This document shows positions 9,898 through 18,793 of a DNA stretch of 64,000 bases, piece after piece (position 1 is the stretch's first letter; every line of letters starts with the position of its first letter). The stretch comes from an uncultured Alphaproteobacteria bacterium (lineage in GTDB: Bacteria > Pseudomonadota > Alphaproteobacteria > Caulobacterales > Hyphomonadaceae). The notes beneath the pieces were generated by a model. That model saw only the letters and a list, made by a program, of their open reading frames with translations. It searched no databases and had not been told where the DNA came from. Location: positions 47,590 through 111,589 of the forward strand of contig CAIMMO010000230.1 of NCBI GenBank assembly GCA_903842595.1. The letters are read 5' to 3'. Both the position numbers and the translations under genes were made by a program.

Positions 9898-10711
9898 GAA
9901 GCTGGCCTTGCGTGGATCGGGGTCACTCCAGTGCGCCTCAGGACTCGCAGCCCATCGCGCCGGCGCAGGCGAACTCGACTATTTCGCCTACGTACCGCGC
10001 AATGCATCGTCGACATCGCAGCTGATGGTCACGGTGCACGGGATCGAGCGCCTCGCTTTGCAGCATGCTGTGCGCTTCTCCGCGCTGGCTGAAACCGCAG
10101 GCTTTGTTGTGCTTGCGCCGCTCTTCAGCAAGTCTCGTATGCCGCGATATCAACGCGCAGAGCGCGGGCCGAACGGCGATAGTCCGATCAAGGCCTTCGA
10201 ACTGACGATCGAACATTTCTGTCAGACCAGCGGCCTGCAGACGGGGCCCATTCGTTTGTTTGGCTATTCCGGCGGTGCGCAGTTTGCCATGCGGCAGGTT
10301 CTGCTCGGTTCGCTGCCGGTCGCCCGTCTCGCGCTTGCTGCGCCGGGCTGGTATTCAATGCCGGACGAAGCGCTCGAGTTTCCTTACGGCGTCGCTGCGA
10401 GCAACGCGAGTGAAGGCCGCCAGCCCGAGCTTGCCCGGCTTCTGGCGACGCCGACAATGGTGCTGGTTGGCGGCGGCGACACACGGCGGGACAGCTCGCT
10501 CAATCGCCAGAGGATCGTCGAAGAGACGCAGGGCCGCACGCGCCTTGAACGTGCGCAGCGCTGGCACGCGGCGATGGGTGCGGCGGCCGACATCCGTGGC
10601 ATGCAACGCAGGATCGAACTGCAGGTGCTGCCCGGGGCGCAACATGACTTCAACGAAAACATGCAATCTTTTGGACTTGGCGACTTCGTCGCCAAATGGC
10701 TTATCACGTAG
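9881..10711 (+). CDS. Alpha/beta hydrolase-fold protein
   Basis: A 276-residue protein of the alpha/beta hydrolase superfamily. It has a nucleophile elbow GYSGGA (serine at about residue 130), an oxyanion-type HG (VTVHGIE) and a late histidine in GAQHDFNEN, so a Ser-Asp/Glu-His triad can be assembled. The opening (LDYFAYVPRNAS) resembles esterases of the PHB-depolymerase/LpqC type. No signal peptide is visible, so the enzyme appears cytoplasmic. It overlaps the NTPase gene upstream and ends 12 bp before the porin gene. The substrate is unknown, but the neighbours suggest something imported or modified. Confidence 0.7.
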   Translation: MLRSAEKLALRGSGSLQCASGLAAHRAGAGELDYFAYVPRNASSTSQLMVTVHGIERLALQHAVRFSALAETAGFVVLAPLFSKSRMPRYQRAERGPNGDSPIKAFELTIEHFCQTSGLQTGPIRLFGYSGGAQFAMRQVLLGSLPVARLALAAPGWYSMPDEALEFPYGVAASNASEGRQPELARLLATPTMVLVGGGDTRRDSSLNRQRIVEETQGRTRLERAQRWHAAMGAAADIRGMQRRIELQVLPGAQHDFNENMQSFGLGDFVAKWLIT

Positions 10712-10723
10712 GTGGAGAGTACA

Positions 10724-11911
10724 ATGACGGGCACGTGGGCAAAGGCGCTGGTCGCCAGCGTTGGTTTCGCGATCGGCGCAGCCGGCATGGCGCATGCACA
10801 AGACAATGAAGTCGACACCGATTTCGACTCCGATGGTTTCTCCCTTGAGTCGGGAGACCTAGAGCTGAATCTCGGTGGCAGGCTCCACGTCGATACCGTC
10901 TCAATCGAAAGCGATCTCATCCAGTTCCAGGATGACACCGATATTCGTCGCCTGCGTCTGGACGCTACGCTCGATCTCGGGAAGGACTGGCGCATCAAGC
11001 TCGATGGCGATGTTGGCGGCCTCAGCCCCGGCATCTACAATGCCTGGATTGCCTATGACGGCATCAAGGACTGGGAGTTCAAGTTCGGCAACTTCATCGC
11101 GCCGTTCAACGGCGAGAACATGATGAGCTCGAACAATATGAAGTTCATCGAGCGCGGACTGCCATCAGAACTTTCTCCCAACTTCCTGCTTGGCGCGACA
11201 GCTGCCTATGAGGGCAAGAACTGGTCGGTCACCGGTGGCTACTTCACCAACCCGATCGAGGACGAGCAGCTGACCAATCGTGACGACGGCAACAGCGTCG
11301 TAGTCCGCGGCGTCTTCGCCCCGATCGAGAAGCGCCGCGAAGTTCTGCATTTTGCGGTCGCAGTTGAGCGTCGCGAACTTGACACCGGGGCGGCGTCACG
11401 TGTGCGCGCCGTCCCCGAATTCGCCCTGACCCGTCAGGCATTGCTCGACACGGCCACGCTTGCCGGGGTCGATGCCTACACAAACCTGAACATCGAAGCC
11501 GCCTACATGAACGGGCCCTTCCTCGTTCAGGCCCAGCAGGTCATGCGCTCGAACGACGCGCCGCTCCTTGGTGATCCGGAGTTCAAGGGCATGTCGGTCC
11601 AGGCTGCCTGGGTCCTGACCGGCGAGCGGCAGCGCTACAGCGTCGGTGGCGGAACGTTCGGCGAAATCCGTCCTGACAGGGACAATGCGTTTGGCGCCTG
11701 GGAAATTGCAGCCCGCTACAGCACGCTGGATCTTGAGGATGGCGGCGTGCTCGGCGGCGAACAGAAGAACTGGACTGTTGGCGTCAACTGGTACGTCAAT
11801 CGGAACGTGCGGCTGTCCGCCAATTATGTCGACGCCAAGGCTGAACCAAACCGTCTCGGCTTCGCAGACAATCCGTCGGCCGTCATGGGGCGTTTGCAGG
11901 TTGCCTTCTAG
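10724..11911 (+). CDS. OprO/OprP-like (phosphate-selective type) porin
   Basis: A 395-residue outer-membrane porin related to the OprO/OprP family. The start at 10724 is chosen over 10712 because it follows a GGTGGAG ribosome-binding site and opens a clean signal peptide (ALVASVGFAIGAAGMAHAQ). The segment ELNLGGRLHVDT with DDTDIRRLRLDATLDLGKDW is typical of the family, and the protein ends in LQVAF with a terminal Phe, as barrels do. Members let anions such as phosphate or pyrophosphate cross the outer membrane, but specificity cannot be read here. Together with the phytase 3.3 kb upstream it hints at phosphate-ester use; this is inference. Confidence 0.75.
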   Translation: MTGTWAKALVASVGFAIGAAGMAHAQDNEVDTDFDSDGFSLESGDLELNLGGRLHVDTVSIESDLIQFQDDTDIRRLRLDATLDLGKDWRIKLDGDVGGLSPGIYNAWIAYDGIKDWEFKFGNFIAPFNGENMMSSNNMKFIERGLPSELSPNFLLGATAAYEGKNWSVTGGYFTNPIEDEQLTNRDDGNSVVVRGVFAPIEKRREVLHFAVAVERRELDTGAASRVRAVPEFALTRQALLDTATLAGVDAYTNLNIEAAYMNGPFLVQAQQVMRSNDAPLLGDPEFKGMSVQAAWVLTGERQRYSVGGGTFGEIRPDRDNAFGAWEIAARYSTLDLEDGGVLGGEQKNWTVGVNWYVNRNVRLSANYVDAKAEPNRLGFADNPSAVMGRLQVAF

Positions 11912-11986
11912 CAAGATCCTGGTCGAAACGAAGTTGCGCGGCCGCAGGTTCGCCTGTCGGCCGTGCGTACTTTCCGGGGGCGCGTG

Positions 11987-13741
11987 ATGGCCGCCAACGA
12001 TCAGGCAAAACCAAAGGCGCCGCTGTTCCTCAGCCCGCGTGGCGAGGCGGCCAAGACCTGGCGTCTCCCAATCCTGCTGCGAGGCCGGCGCAAGCTGAGG
12101 CTTTGGCTGCTGTTTGTCATCGGCCTGGTACAGTCGCTGCTCGCTGTTGTTGTCGCACTAAGCGTCAAGCACGCCTTCGACCAGTTGATGGGTCAGGGGC
12201 AAAACGCTTCCGAGGGAGCAGTAACTGCATCCGTCGCGCTTGGCGCCCTTGCCGTGGGAGCGATATTGCGCTGGCGTGAGTTTCTCGTCGCCGAGAGGCT
12301 GGCGCAGAGCTACGTTCATGCGGTCCGCGTCGTCGTCTTCCGCCATGCAATACGTCTGGGCGAAGCTGGCCTTGCACAGACATCGCGAAGCGCCGTCCTG
12401 CTTCGCTTCACCGGCGACCTCAGCGCCTTGCGGCTCTGGATAAGCCGAGGCCTCGCGCGCGGCCTTGTCGCCATGGCAAGCATTGCCATCACGCTGACGG
12501 CTCTTCTGGTGGTCGACCCCTTCATCGGTCTTGCAGTTGCAGCGTCCGTTGCGCTCACGGGGCTCTCGGCGCTCGCGCTTGGTCCTTCGCTCGACAGGGC
12601 GACACGCCGCGTCCGGGCTCGACGCACGCACATGCTCAAGCATGCCCAGGAAAGGCTCAGCCGCATCAATGTCGTCGATACGCTTGGCGATGCCGGGCGA
12701 GAAAGGCGCCTGCTCGCGAAGAAGAGCAACGCTCTCGCTGCCGCGTCCATCGACCGTGCGAGCGTGATCGGCATCCTGCGGTCCGTTGGTGAAGCAGGCG
12801 CGGCCGTTTCAAGCCTTGGCGCCTTCCTTGTCGGAGCGGTGCTTGCCGGTTTCTCGCTCGTGACCCCCGGCGCCGTTGTCGCCGCTATGCTGCTCGCGGG
12901 CTTGCTGGGCCCGCGTCTGCACGACGCCACGCGAGCCTTCGAATACTGGACAGGCGCAAAGGTATCGATCGAGAAGCAGCAGAAATTCCTGGCGCTTCGC
13001 CCGATTGGCCGTCGCCGCGGGTCATCGGGAAGTTCCAAGCGCCTCCCCCAGGCCGATGGCCGTCTGCATTTGCGCAAGGTCAGCTATCGGGACGTGATCA
13101 AGGGCGTCAATCTGGCCATTGGGCCCGGTGATCGTCACTGGTTGCCGAGTGGATCAAACGGCGAAGCGATCACGCTCCTGCAACTTGCGGCGGGTGTTCT
13201 TCAGCCGACCGAGGGCAGGGTGACGCTGGACGAGGTCAATCTGCGTGACCTTCACAGGCGTGATACCCGCCGGCATGTCGCGCTTGTCTCGGGCGACTTC
13301 CCGCTGTTCGAAGGTCCGCTGCGGGATGCCCTGACTTACGGAATTGAAGCAACGCGGGCCGCGAGCCTGGAGACATTTGTCGACGGTAACGCCGTCGAGG
13401 GCCTGTTCGCAGATCTACCGAACGGTCTCGACCATGTCGTGCTCGATGGAGATCGTCGCATCACCGTTGCGCGCTGTCTTGTCTTCGGGCTCCTTCGTGC
13501 CCGGCTGGCAGGCGCACGCGTCATCCTGATTGATCAGGCTGACACCGCGCTCGGCGATGTCGAGATGGCTGCCATCGAACGACTCCTGCGTGGCTTTGAC
13601 GGCGCTGTTCTGTGGTGCTCGCAAGGCAAGACAGCGCCCTCGGGATTCGATCGGGTAGAAATGGGGCAACACCCATCTCAAGCCCGCGGGGGAGTGCTTA
13701 CGTCTCTCCTGAATCGCCGAAAGCAAAGCGGAGTTGCCTGA
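11987..13741 (+). CDS. ABC exporter-like protein with degenerate nucleotide-binding domain
   Basis: A 584-residue protein with the layout of a half-size ABC exporter: six hydrophobic segments in residues about 35-310, then a nucleotide-binding-like domain from about 350. The catalytic motifs are ruined. The Walker A position reads LPSGSNGEAITLL with no GKS/T lysine, the signature reads LDGDRRITVARCL instead of LSGGQ, and Walker B ends in LIDQAD with Gln in place of the catalytic Glu. The reading frame is intact and the fold pattern persists, which argues for a retained non-hydrolysing protein rather than fresh decay. The start at 11987 (MAANDQ) is preferred to the GTG at 11963. It directly precedes the oxygenase gene. 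Confidence 0.75.
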   Translation: MAANDQAKPKAPLFLSPRGEAAKTWRLPILLRGRRKLRLWLLFVIGLVQSLLAVVVALSVKHAFDQLMGQGQNASEGAVTASVALGALAVGAILRWREFLVAERLAQSYVHAVRVVVFRHAIRLGEAGLAQTSRSAVLLRFTGDLSALRLWISRGLARGLVAMASIAITLTALLVVDPFIGLAVAASVALTGLSALALGPSLDRATRRVRARRTHMLKHAQERLSRINVVDTLGDAGRERRLLAKKSNALAAASIDRASVIGILRSVGEAGAAVSSLGAFLVGAVLAGFSLVTPGAVVAAMLLAGLLGPRLHDATRAFEYWTGAKVSIEKQQKFLALRPIGRRRGSSGSSKRLPQADGRLHLRKVSYRDVIKGVNLAIGPGDRHWLPSGSNGEAITLLQLAAGVLQPTEGRVTLDEVNLRDLHRRDTRRHVALVSGDFPLFEGPLRDALTYGIEATRAASLETFVDGNAVEGLFADLPNGLDHVVLDGDRRITVARCLVFGLLRARLAGARVILIDQADTALGDVEMAAIERLLRGFDGAVLWCSQGKTAPSGFDRVEMGQHPSQARGGVLTSLLNRRKQSGVA

Positions 13742-14326
13742 TTGAGATACTTCCGTCTGATCGAGTCCTGTGTGCCCACACAGCCCTTCCTGTCGGAAAT
13801 TGCATCCGTGCGCGAGGCTTGGTCCTCTGCCACGGGCCGTCAGGAAAAAATCGCCGTCCAGCGCGAGGCCATGGCGATTCCTTTGCGCGGCGTGCGAAAA
13901 TCGGCCATCGGTGAACTAAAGCGCCGCGACGTCCACAAATCCCGGTGGACGTACACGTCGGAGCCCTACGTGCACGCCCGCAGTTTTCTGAAGGCGCTCG
14001 CCGCTCGGCAGGGTGCTGAGCTTGGCCGCGCCAAGCTGGTGATGCTGCCCGCAGGGCGCCGCGTTTACCCTCACATTGATCGTGGCGAATACTACCGGGT
14101 CCGAGACCGCTACCACCTCGTGATCAGGTCGACGGCCGGTTCATGGCTCCGTGCGGGTGACGAGGAGGTCACGATGCAGGAAGGCGAACTCTGGTGGTTC
14201 GACAACAAGGCGATGCATGAGGCCTGGAACCATGGCGACCAGGACCGGCTTCACCTGATCTTCGACATGTTGAGCGCCACGGGTGCTGCGATGGTGGCGC
14301 GCCGTGAAGACATGCAGCCGGCTTGA
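13742..14326 (+). CDS. Aspartyl/asparaginyl beta-hydroxylase-like oxygenase
   Basis: A 194-residue protein resembling the aspartyl/asparaginyl beta-hydroxylase family of Fe(II)/2-oxoglutarate oxygenases. The iron-binding HxD is in VYPHIDRGEYY, and a later histidine sits in NKAMHEAWNHGDQDRLHLIFD, with an arginine following for 2-oxoglutarate. It would hydroxylate a peptide or amino-acid side chain. The start is a TTG immediately after the stop of the ABC gene. A GGAG eight bases upstream, inside that gene, supports it and indicates translational coupling. It closes the five-gene cluster; the substrate may be what the ABC-like protein handles. Confidence 0.75.
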   Translation: MRYFRLIESCVPTQPFLSEIASVREAWSSATGRQEKIAVQREAMAIPLRGVRKSAIGELKRRDVHKSRWTYTSEPYVHARSFLKALAARQGAELGRAKLVMLPAGRRVYPHIDRGEYYRVRDRYHLVIRSTAGSWLRAGDEEVTMQEGELWWFDNKAMHEAWNHGDQDRLHLIFDMLSATGAAMVARREDMQPA

Positions 14327-14386
14327 CCTGCTGGAGGTGAGTTCCAAGGTGAGCCGTGTTCTGACTTTGGCGCTCGCGCTGTTGCG

Positions 14387-15382
14387 TCAGCGCAGGTTTC
14401 TTCGCGCAATCTCGGAACCGAGCGCGTCGCCCGACTGCCACGCAAGTTCGATGCGGGGACCCAGGCGCCAGTCGCCACATACGCCAATTCCCAAATCCTC
14501 GTTCCAGCCAAACGGCGTCCCGGCAGAAACCTGCACCTGCGCATAGCGCCAGCGATGGGCAGACGCGTGAACTGGCTGCACATCGATGTGGGTGATACTC
14601 GCAAATGCACGCGCTAGCCTGTCTGCGACCCACTCGGCAGATTGCTCGATGTTTTCCTCCGACCAGTCCGGCTTTGCATGAAGAACCCAACAGGAGTACG
14701 CGCCGCTATTGCCCTTCATTGCAGCCACCCACGCAAGCGGAGACGAGTCGCTTACGCGGGCTGCTTCGAAGTCAACCCGGATCGGGGATGAGAACGCAAG
14801 CATGGTCGCCCAGCAAGGTGATGTGCGTGCAGCTTGCGCCTCCCGCGCCAATGCTGGTGCGATCGGCAAAAGCAGGTCTGCTGCCTGTTCGGCTGGCGCC
14901 GCAATCACGATGTAGTCGAAAGGTCCGGTCGTTGCGCCTGTTGAAAGAGAAAGCGCCCATCCCCCTGCATCCCGCGTGCACGCTCTGACCTGGCAAGAGG
15001 TCTCGACGTCGAGCCCATCCGCCAGTGCTTTCGCCATCGCGTTCATTCCTGGCGCGCCGACAAATCGCGGCTCGTCGGGAAGATGCGAGCGCGCAGTATC
15101 GGAGATGCCAGTAACGGTATTCGGATATCGCGCGACGGCCCCGGCTGCGACAAGGCGATCCACCTCGATGCGAAAGGCTGGATCCCGGGCCGTGAAGTAC
15201 TGGGCGCCATGATCGAACCTCAGATCTGATTCACCGACCTGTATGCGTCGCGTGGCCGCTCTGCCGCCAACACCCCGACCCTTGTCGTAGATTTTTGCTT
15301 GATGCCCGGACGCGACGAGCCGTCTTGCACAGGCAAGGCCGGCAATGCCTGCACCAACAACCGCGACATGTCTGATGACCAT
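14387..15382 (-). CDS. Renalase-like FAD-dependent oxidoreductase
   Basis: A 331-residue flavoprotein with a Rossmann FAD-binding motif at its start (VAVVGAGIAGLACARRL) followed by GRGVGGRAATRR, the double-Gly/Arg motif of amine-oxidase-like enzymes, and a C-terminal FAD contact GIGVCGDWRLG. The overall pattern is that of bacterial renalase-like proteins, some of which oxidise wrong isomers of reduced nicotinamide cofactors. The start at 15382 is preferred to the track start because the FAD motif should lie within the first 10 residues. It is divergent from the DCC-family gene, with 62 bp between the starts. Confidence 0.75.
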   Translation of the reverse strand: MVIRHVAVVGAGIAGLACARRLVASGHQAKIYDKGRGVGGRAATRRIQVGESDLRFDHGAQYFTARDPAFRIEVDRLVAAGAVARYPNTVTGISDTARSHLPDEPRFVGAPGMNAMAKALADGLDVETSCQVRACTRDAGGWALSLSTGATTGPFDYIVIAAPAEQAADLLLPIAPALAREAQAARTSPCWATMLAFSSPIRVDFEAARVSDSSPLAWVAAMKGNSGAYSCWVLHAKPDWSEENIEQSAEWVADRLARAFASITHIDVQPVHASAHRWRYAQVQVSAGTPFGWNEDLGIGVCGDWRLGPRIELAWQSGDALGSEIARRNLR

Positions 15383-15444
15383 GATGGTGACCCGGGAATA
15401 CGAAACAGATTGCGTTGGCGGTTCGTGCGCACCATCTAGAGCCC

Positions 15445-15798
15445 ATGACAAGGCCCCGGCTTACAGTGTGGTTCGACGGAGGATGTCCCCTCTGCCGGCG
15501 TGAGATTTCATTGATCAGGCGTCTCGATTCGCGCGGCGCGATTCAGTTCGTGGATGTGGCCAGCGAGCTGGGCGATTGCCCTATTGATCGCGCTGAACTC
15601 CTCGCCAGGTTCCATGCCAGGGAAGAGGGCGGTCCGCTGCTTTCGGGTGCGGCGGCGTTCGCTGCAATGTGGAGAAGCGTCCCTCTGCTTCGCCCGTTTG
15701 GACGACTCGCGAGGGGCGGCCCGGCGCTATGGGTTCTCGAACGGCTCTACGTCCTGTTCCTGCGTGTTCGTCCCACCTTGCAGAAGCTTGCACGCTGA
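15445..15798 (+). CDS. DCC-family (DUF393) thiol-disulfide oxidoreductase-like protein
   Basis: A 117-residue protein that matches the DCC/DUF393 family: it opens LTVWFDGGCPLCRREI, with the DxxCxxC-type motif that names the family, and continues IQFVDVASE. These proteins are predicted to have a thioredoxin-like fold and redox function, but substrates are not established. The start at 15445 places the motif near residue 10, as usual, whereas the track start at 15415 adds an unlikely extension. It is divergent from the renalase-like flavoprotein, a neighbourhood that suggests a common redox task. Confidence 0.8.
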   Translation: MTRPRLTVWFDGGCPLCRREISLIRRLDSRGAIQFVDVASELGDCPIDRAELLARFHAREEGGPLLSGAAAFAAMWRSVPLLRPFGRLARGGPALWVLERLYVLFLRVRPTLQKLAR

Positions 15799-15816
15799 GT
15801 GAGGCCTGTCGCTCGG

Positions 15817-16023
15817 CTACTGGATCGGCCGCGCGGCAAGGTCTCCCGCTTCAATCGCCGCCACACACGCGATGATGTCATCCCAGGCTGCGAGCGCCTC
15901 CGTATCGCCAACTGCCGCAAATTCAGCGGCGCGCATGACGGCAATCACCTCAGCGTCGATTCCATACTGGCCGATCAGCGCGAGCGCCGTGGACGTGGTC
16001 TGATCATCAAAGGTCTGCGCCAT
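15817..16023 (-). CDS. Small conserved-looking protein of unknown function
   Basis: A 68-residue, mostly helical, acidic protein (STALALIGQYGIDAEVIAVM, then AAWDDIIACVAAIE). I prefer the ATG at 16023 over the track start at 16113, because the upstream extension has a different composition. The sequence pattern is like small uncharacterised alphaproteobacterial proteins, but I cannot name a family. It runs convergently towards the DCC gene with an 18-bp gap. Confidence 0.5.
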   Translation of the reverse strand: MAQTFDDQTTSTALALIGQYGIDAEVIAVMRAAEFAAVGDTEALAAWDDIIACVAAIEAGDLAARPIQ

Positions 16024-16441
16024 TTGTTCCGATCCCGCCCAGGACAATAACCAGGAGTAGGCTGCTCGGAAAGCAGACGGATCAATACCACCAATCGATT
16101 TCTGAACTCTCATAGGAAGAATTTGTCTTGCCCCTCATCCCCCCTCGAATGAGGGGGTAACCCCCAACCACAATTCCGGCTTACTCTGACAATCACCCTC
16201 GCCCGCTGCTTAGGGTCGTCCAGCGATACGATTCCGCGTTGGCATTTGGCAGGGACGGCGAGGTGGCGTGGGAGCCATGTCTCCAGGTTGGGCTGTCGGA
16301 CATACGGCAAACCGTCTCTGGAAAAGCTTGCGCTGCTCTCTGCAGGCGCCCTCTGACTGCCAAGAGGCGCAAGCTCAGGCCGTCAGTGCACGGTTTGGCC
16401 CTCGCCAATTCCATTCTCGCATTTTCTTTAGGCGCTCTGTT
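16024..16441. other. Intergenic stretch with a hairpin
   Basis: About 420 bp without a supported gene between the small protein and the end of the ABC export operon. It contains an inverted repeat CCCCTCAT / ATGAGGGG (16131-16138 and 16149-16156, 10-base loop) that could fold on either strand but lacks a T-run, so terminator function is uncertain. ORF 16110-16310 on the minus strand has no start signal and looks accidental. Confidence 0.4.
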
Positions 16442-17626
16442 TCAGTCTGCGCCGAGTTTCAGCAGAGGCGTTCTTGCGGCACGAAGGGCAGGGAATATCC
16501 CGCCCAGAAGGCCGAGCAGCAGAGCGAGCTGGACGCCTGCGAGGACCTGCTGTGGCCCAATGTTGAAGTCAAAGACAACTTGAGTGAAGCCGCCGCCGAG
16601 GGTGGAGGCGGTCAGCCCGTTGAAAAGCAGGTATGCCGCGCCCGCACCAACAAGGCCGCCAGCCAATGCCAGGACCACGGACTCGGTTATGGCTCCAGCG
16701 AAAGCTGGAAGGCCGCCAAAGCCAATGGCGCGCAAGGTTGCGAGTTCCTTGCTGCGCGCTTCGACTGCCGCGTACATGGTGTTCAACGCACCGGCCAGGG
16801 CGCCGAAGCCCAGCGTTATCGACAGCGCCCAGCCGAAGAAGACGAGATACTGCAGAGACTGTGCTTCGCCAGCGAAGTGTTCCTTCTCTGTCTTGACGTC
16901 GACCTGAAGACGCGGCTCGCTCTCAACAAAAGCCTTGATCTCGGCAAGCGCCGCAGGGGACTCAAGACGGGCGCGCAGCGCCTGAACCGTCGGCCCGCGG
17001 TTGAACAGGCTCTGCACAACGGGCAGGTCAGCCCACAGTTCGCTGTCAAAAACTGTGCCGGGAACCTCGAAGACACCGACAACCTTCCATGTGCTTCCGG
17101 CAAGTTGCAGCTCGGTGTTGAGGTCAAACCCGCCGAACTCGCGAACAACACCGGCGCCAACGATCATCTCGTTGGTGCCAGCCTCGAACATTCTCCCGGA
17201 GCTTATGCGGAAACCAGGCCGAAGTTCCTGAGCCCGCGATGTAACGCCGCGCAGGGAGACGTTCGCCTCCCCACCACCCGCCCGACGGGTTGCCCCAACA
17301 ACGACATAGAGCTCTGGTGACGTAATTGGACGGTCGGCAGCATCACGTGCAATGCCCGGCGACTCTTCCAGAAGGCGCACGGCCTCAGACGACATGGCCG
17401 AGTTCAGCTCTGCCTCCGATCCGGTGCCAAGGATCATCGCAATGTCGTCAGAGCCGGTGCCAGCGACTGTCTTCGCAAAGCCGTTCGACATTGCGAGGAA
17501 TGCAAGAAGGGTTGCGACAACGAGGGCGATGGAGAGGATGGTCGTAAGCGAGCCCCAGAGGCGGCTCGGTAGCCCACCGATCGTCATGCTGACGACAGCA
17601 GATATCTGACGCAGGAGCGATGTCAT
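16442..17626 (-). CDS. ABC transporter permease (FtsX/MacB type), second subunit
   Basis: A 394-residue membrane protein of the FtsX/MacB permease class: one transmembrane helix near the N-terminus (about residues 25-48), a long periplasmic domain of about 200 residues, then three C-terminal helices (from about residue 270, FFGWALSITLGFGALAG onward). It is the last gene of a four-gene operon transcribed from about 20.5 kb and begins 3 bp after the preceding permease gene. With the adaptor, ATPase and first permease it should form a mechanotransmission-type exporter that spans the inner membrane and moves substrates from the periplasm outward. Confidence 0.85.
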   Translation of the reverse strand: MTSLLRQISAVVSMTIGGLPSRLWGSLTTILSIALVVATLLAFLAMSNGFAKTVAGTGSDDIAMILGTGSEAELNSAMSSEAVRLLEESPGIARDAADRPITSPELYVVVGATRRAGGGEANVSLRGVTSRAQELRPGFRISSGRMFEAGTNEMIVGAGVVREFGGFDLNTELQLAGSTWKVVGVFEVPGTVFDSELWADLPVVQSLFNRGPTVQALRARLESPAALAEIKAFVESEPRLQVDVKTEKEHFAGEAQSLQYLVFFGWALSITLGFGALAGALNTMYAAVEARSKELATLRAIGFGGLPAFAGAITESVVLALAGGLVGAGAAYLLFNGLTASTLGGGFTQVVFDFNIGPQQVLAGVQLALLLGLLGGIFPALRAARTPLLKLGAD

Positions 17627-17629
17627 GCG

Positions 17630-18793
17630 CTAGATCCTCCTGAAGGCGGTTATCACATTGATGCGCATGGCGTTGAAGGCTGGCACGGCTCCCGTGATGA
17701 AGCCGAGCGCCGCCATGAATGCCACCGCAGAAACGGCTATTTCAGGCGTCATCCGCATGCCGCCGAAGAACTGGTTCAGCGCGGGAATGCTGCCTAGCGT
17801 GTTTGTCAGAACCGTTGCCAGAGCAAGGCCAAGCAGCCCGCCCATCAATGCCAGTAGAAGGGTCTCGCCAACCACAATCCTTGCGATGCGGCCGGACGTG
17901 AAGCCCAGCGTTTTCATGACCGCGATTTCGCCAGTACGCTCCCGGATGGCGCCGGCCATTGCGTTGCCGACAATAAGCAGGATCGTCGCAAAGGCGGCCC
18001 CAGTGACGCCAAGAATGATGAGGCCGATATTGCCCTGCTGATCAATGAATGCCGCGTTGAACGCTGCTTCGGAAAGCGTCTCCGTTTCCGCGCGCGAGTT
18101 TGCAAACAGGGCATCCACGCGACTGGCGACCGCGTCATTCTCTGCCGCATCTGCCGTCACGATCTGGATGACGCCAACGGTATCGTTTGCGAAGGCGCGG
18201 GCTTCGTCCAGATACTCGAAATGGACGAACACCGAACCTGTCGACGTGTTTGCGTCCTTGCCATCGTAGATCGCCCGAATGACGACGGGCCAGACCGACG
18301 TTCCGTCACGCCGCCGCCAGATGTTCGACGATAGCGGTATCTGCTGGCCAAGCTGCCAGCCATACTGCTCAGCCACGGAGCGACCGACCATGATACTGTC
18401 GCGATTGGCGATGAATGCCTGACGCTGGTCATCAGGCATCACGAACTCGCTATAGACGCGCGTGTAGCTTTCAGGCTCGACGGCGAAGGTAACGAGAAAG
18501 TTTCGCGGCTCCTGATAGAAGCCCCCGAACCAGTTCGAATAGCTGACGTCGACGACGCCATCGGCATTCTGGATGCGGTTCACATACGCAAGGGGCAATG
18601 GCTGAGTGAAATTGATCCGGTTCGCAACAACTAGCCTGTTGCTCGAAGAGGATCCCGCCGCATTCTCGAGCGACGACTGGAAGGCCGCCAGCACGCCGTA
18701 GATCAGGAAAGCGATGAATATGGCGAATATCAACAACCCGGTGCGAACCGGCTTCCGTCCCAGTCCCGACAGGACAAGCCGAAAGTCGCTCAC
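17630..18793 (-). CDS. ABC transporter permease (FtsX/MacB type), first subunit
   Basis: A 387-residue permease with the same architecture as its downstream neighbour: an N-terminal helix (LLIFAIFIAFLIYGVLAAF), a large periplasmic domain, and three helices at the C-terminus, including the FtsX-type segment IAVMKTLGFTSGRIARIVV. Its start codon overlaps the stop of the ATPase gene by 4 bp, a clear sign of translational coupling. Having two different permease genes suggests that the transporter is a heterodimer, unlike MacB, where one polypeptide carries both permease and ATPase. Confidence 0.85.
   Translation of the reverse strand: MSDFRLVLSGLGRKPVRTGLLIFAIFIAFLIYGVLAAFQSSLENAAGSSSSNRLVVANRINFTQPLPLAYVNRIQNADGVVDVSYSNWFGGFYQEPRNFLVTFAVEPESYTRVYSEFVMPDDQRQAFIANRDSIMVGRSVAEQYGWQLGQQIPLSSNIWRRRDGTSVWPVVIRAIYDGKDANTSTGSVFVHFEYLDEARAFANDTVGVIQIVTADAAENDAVASRVDALFANSRAETETLSEAAFNAAFIDQQGNIGLIILGVTGAAFATILLIVGNAMAGAIRERTGEIAVMKTLGFTSGRIARIVVGETLLLALMGGLLGLALATVLTNTLGSIPALNQFFGGMRMTPEIAVSAVAFMAALGFITGAVPAFNAMRINVITAFRRI

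Noticed and set aside
16110-16310. 66-residue minus-strand ORF
   Set aside because: Spans the hairpin region and has no start signal or homology I recognise.
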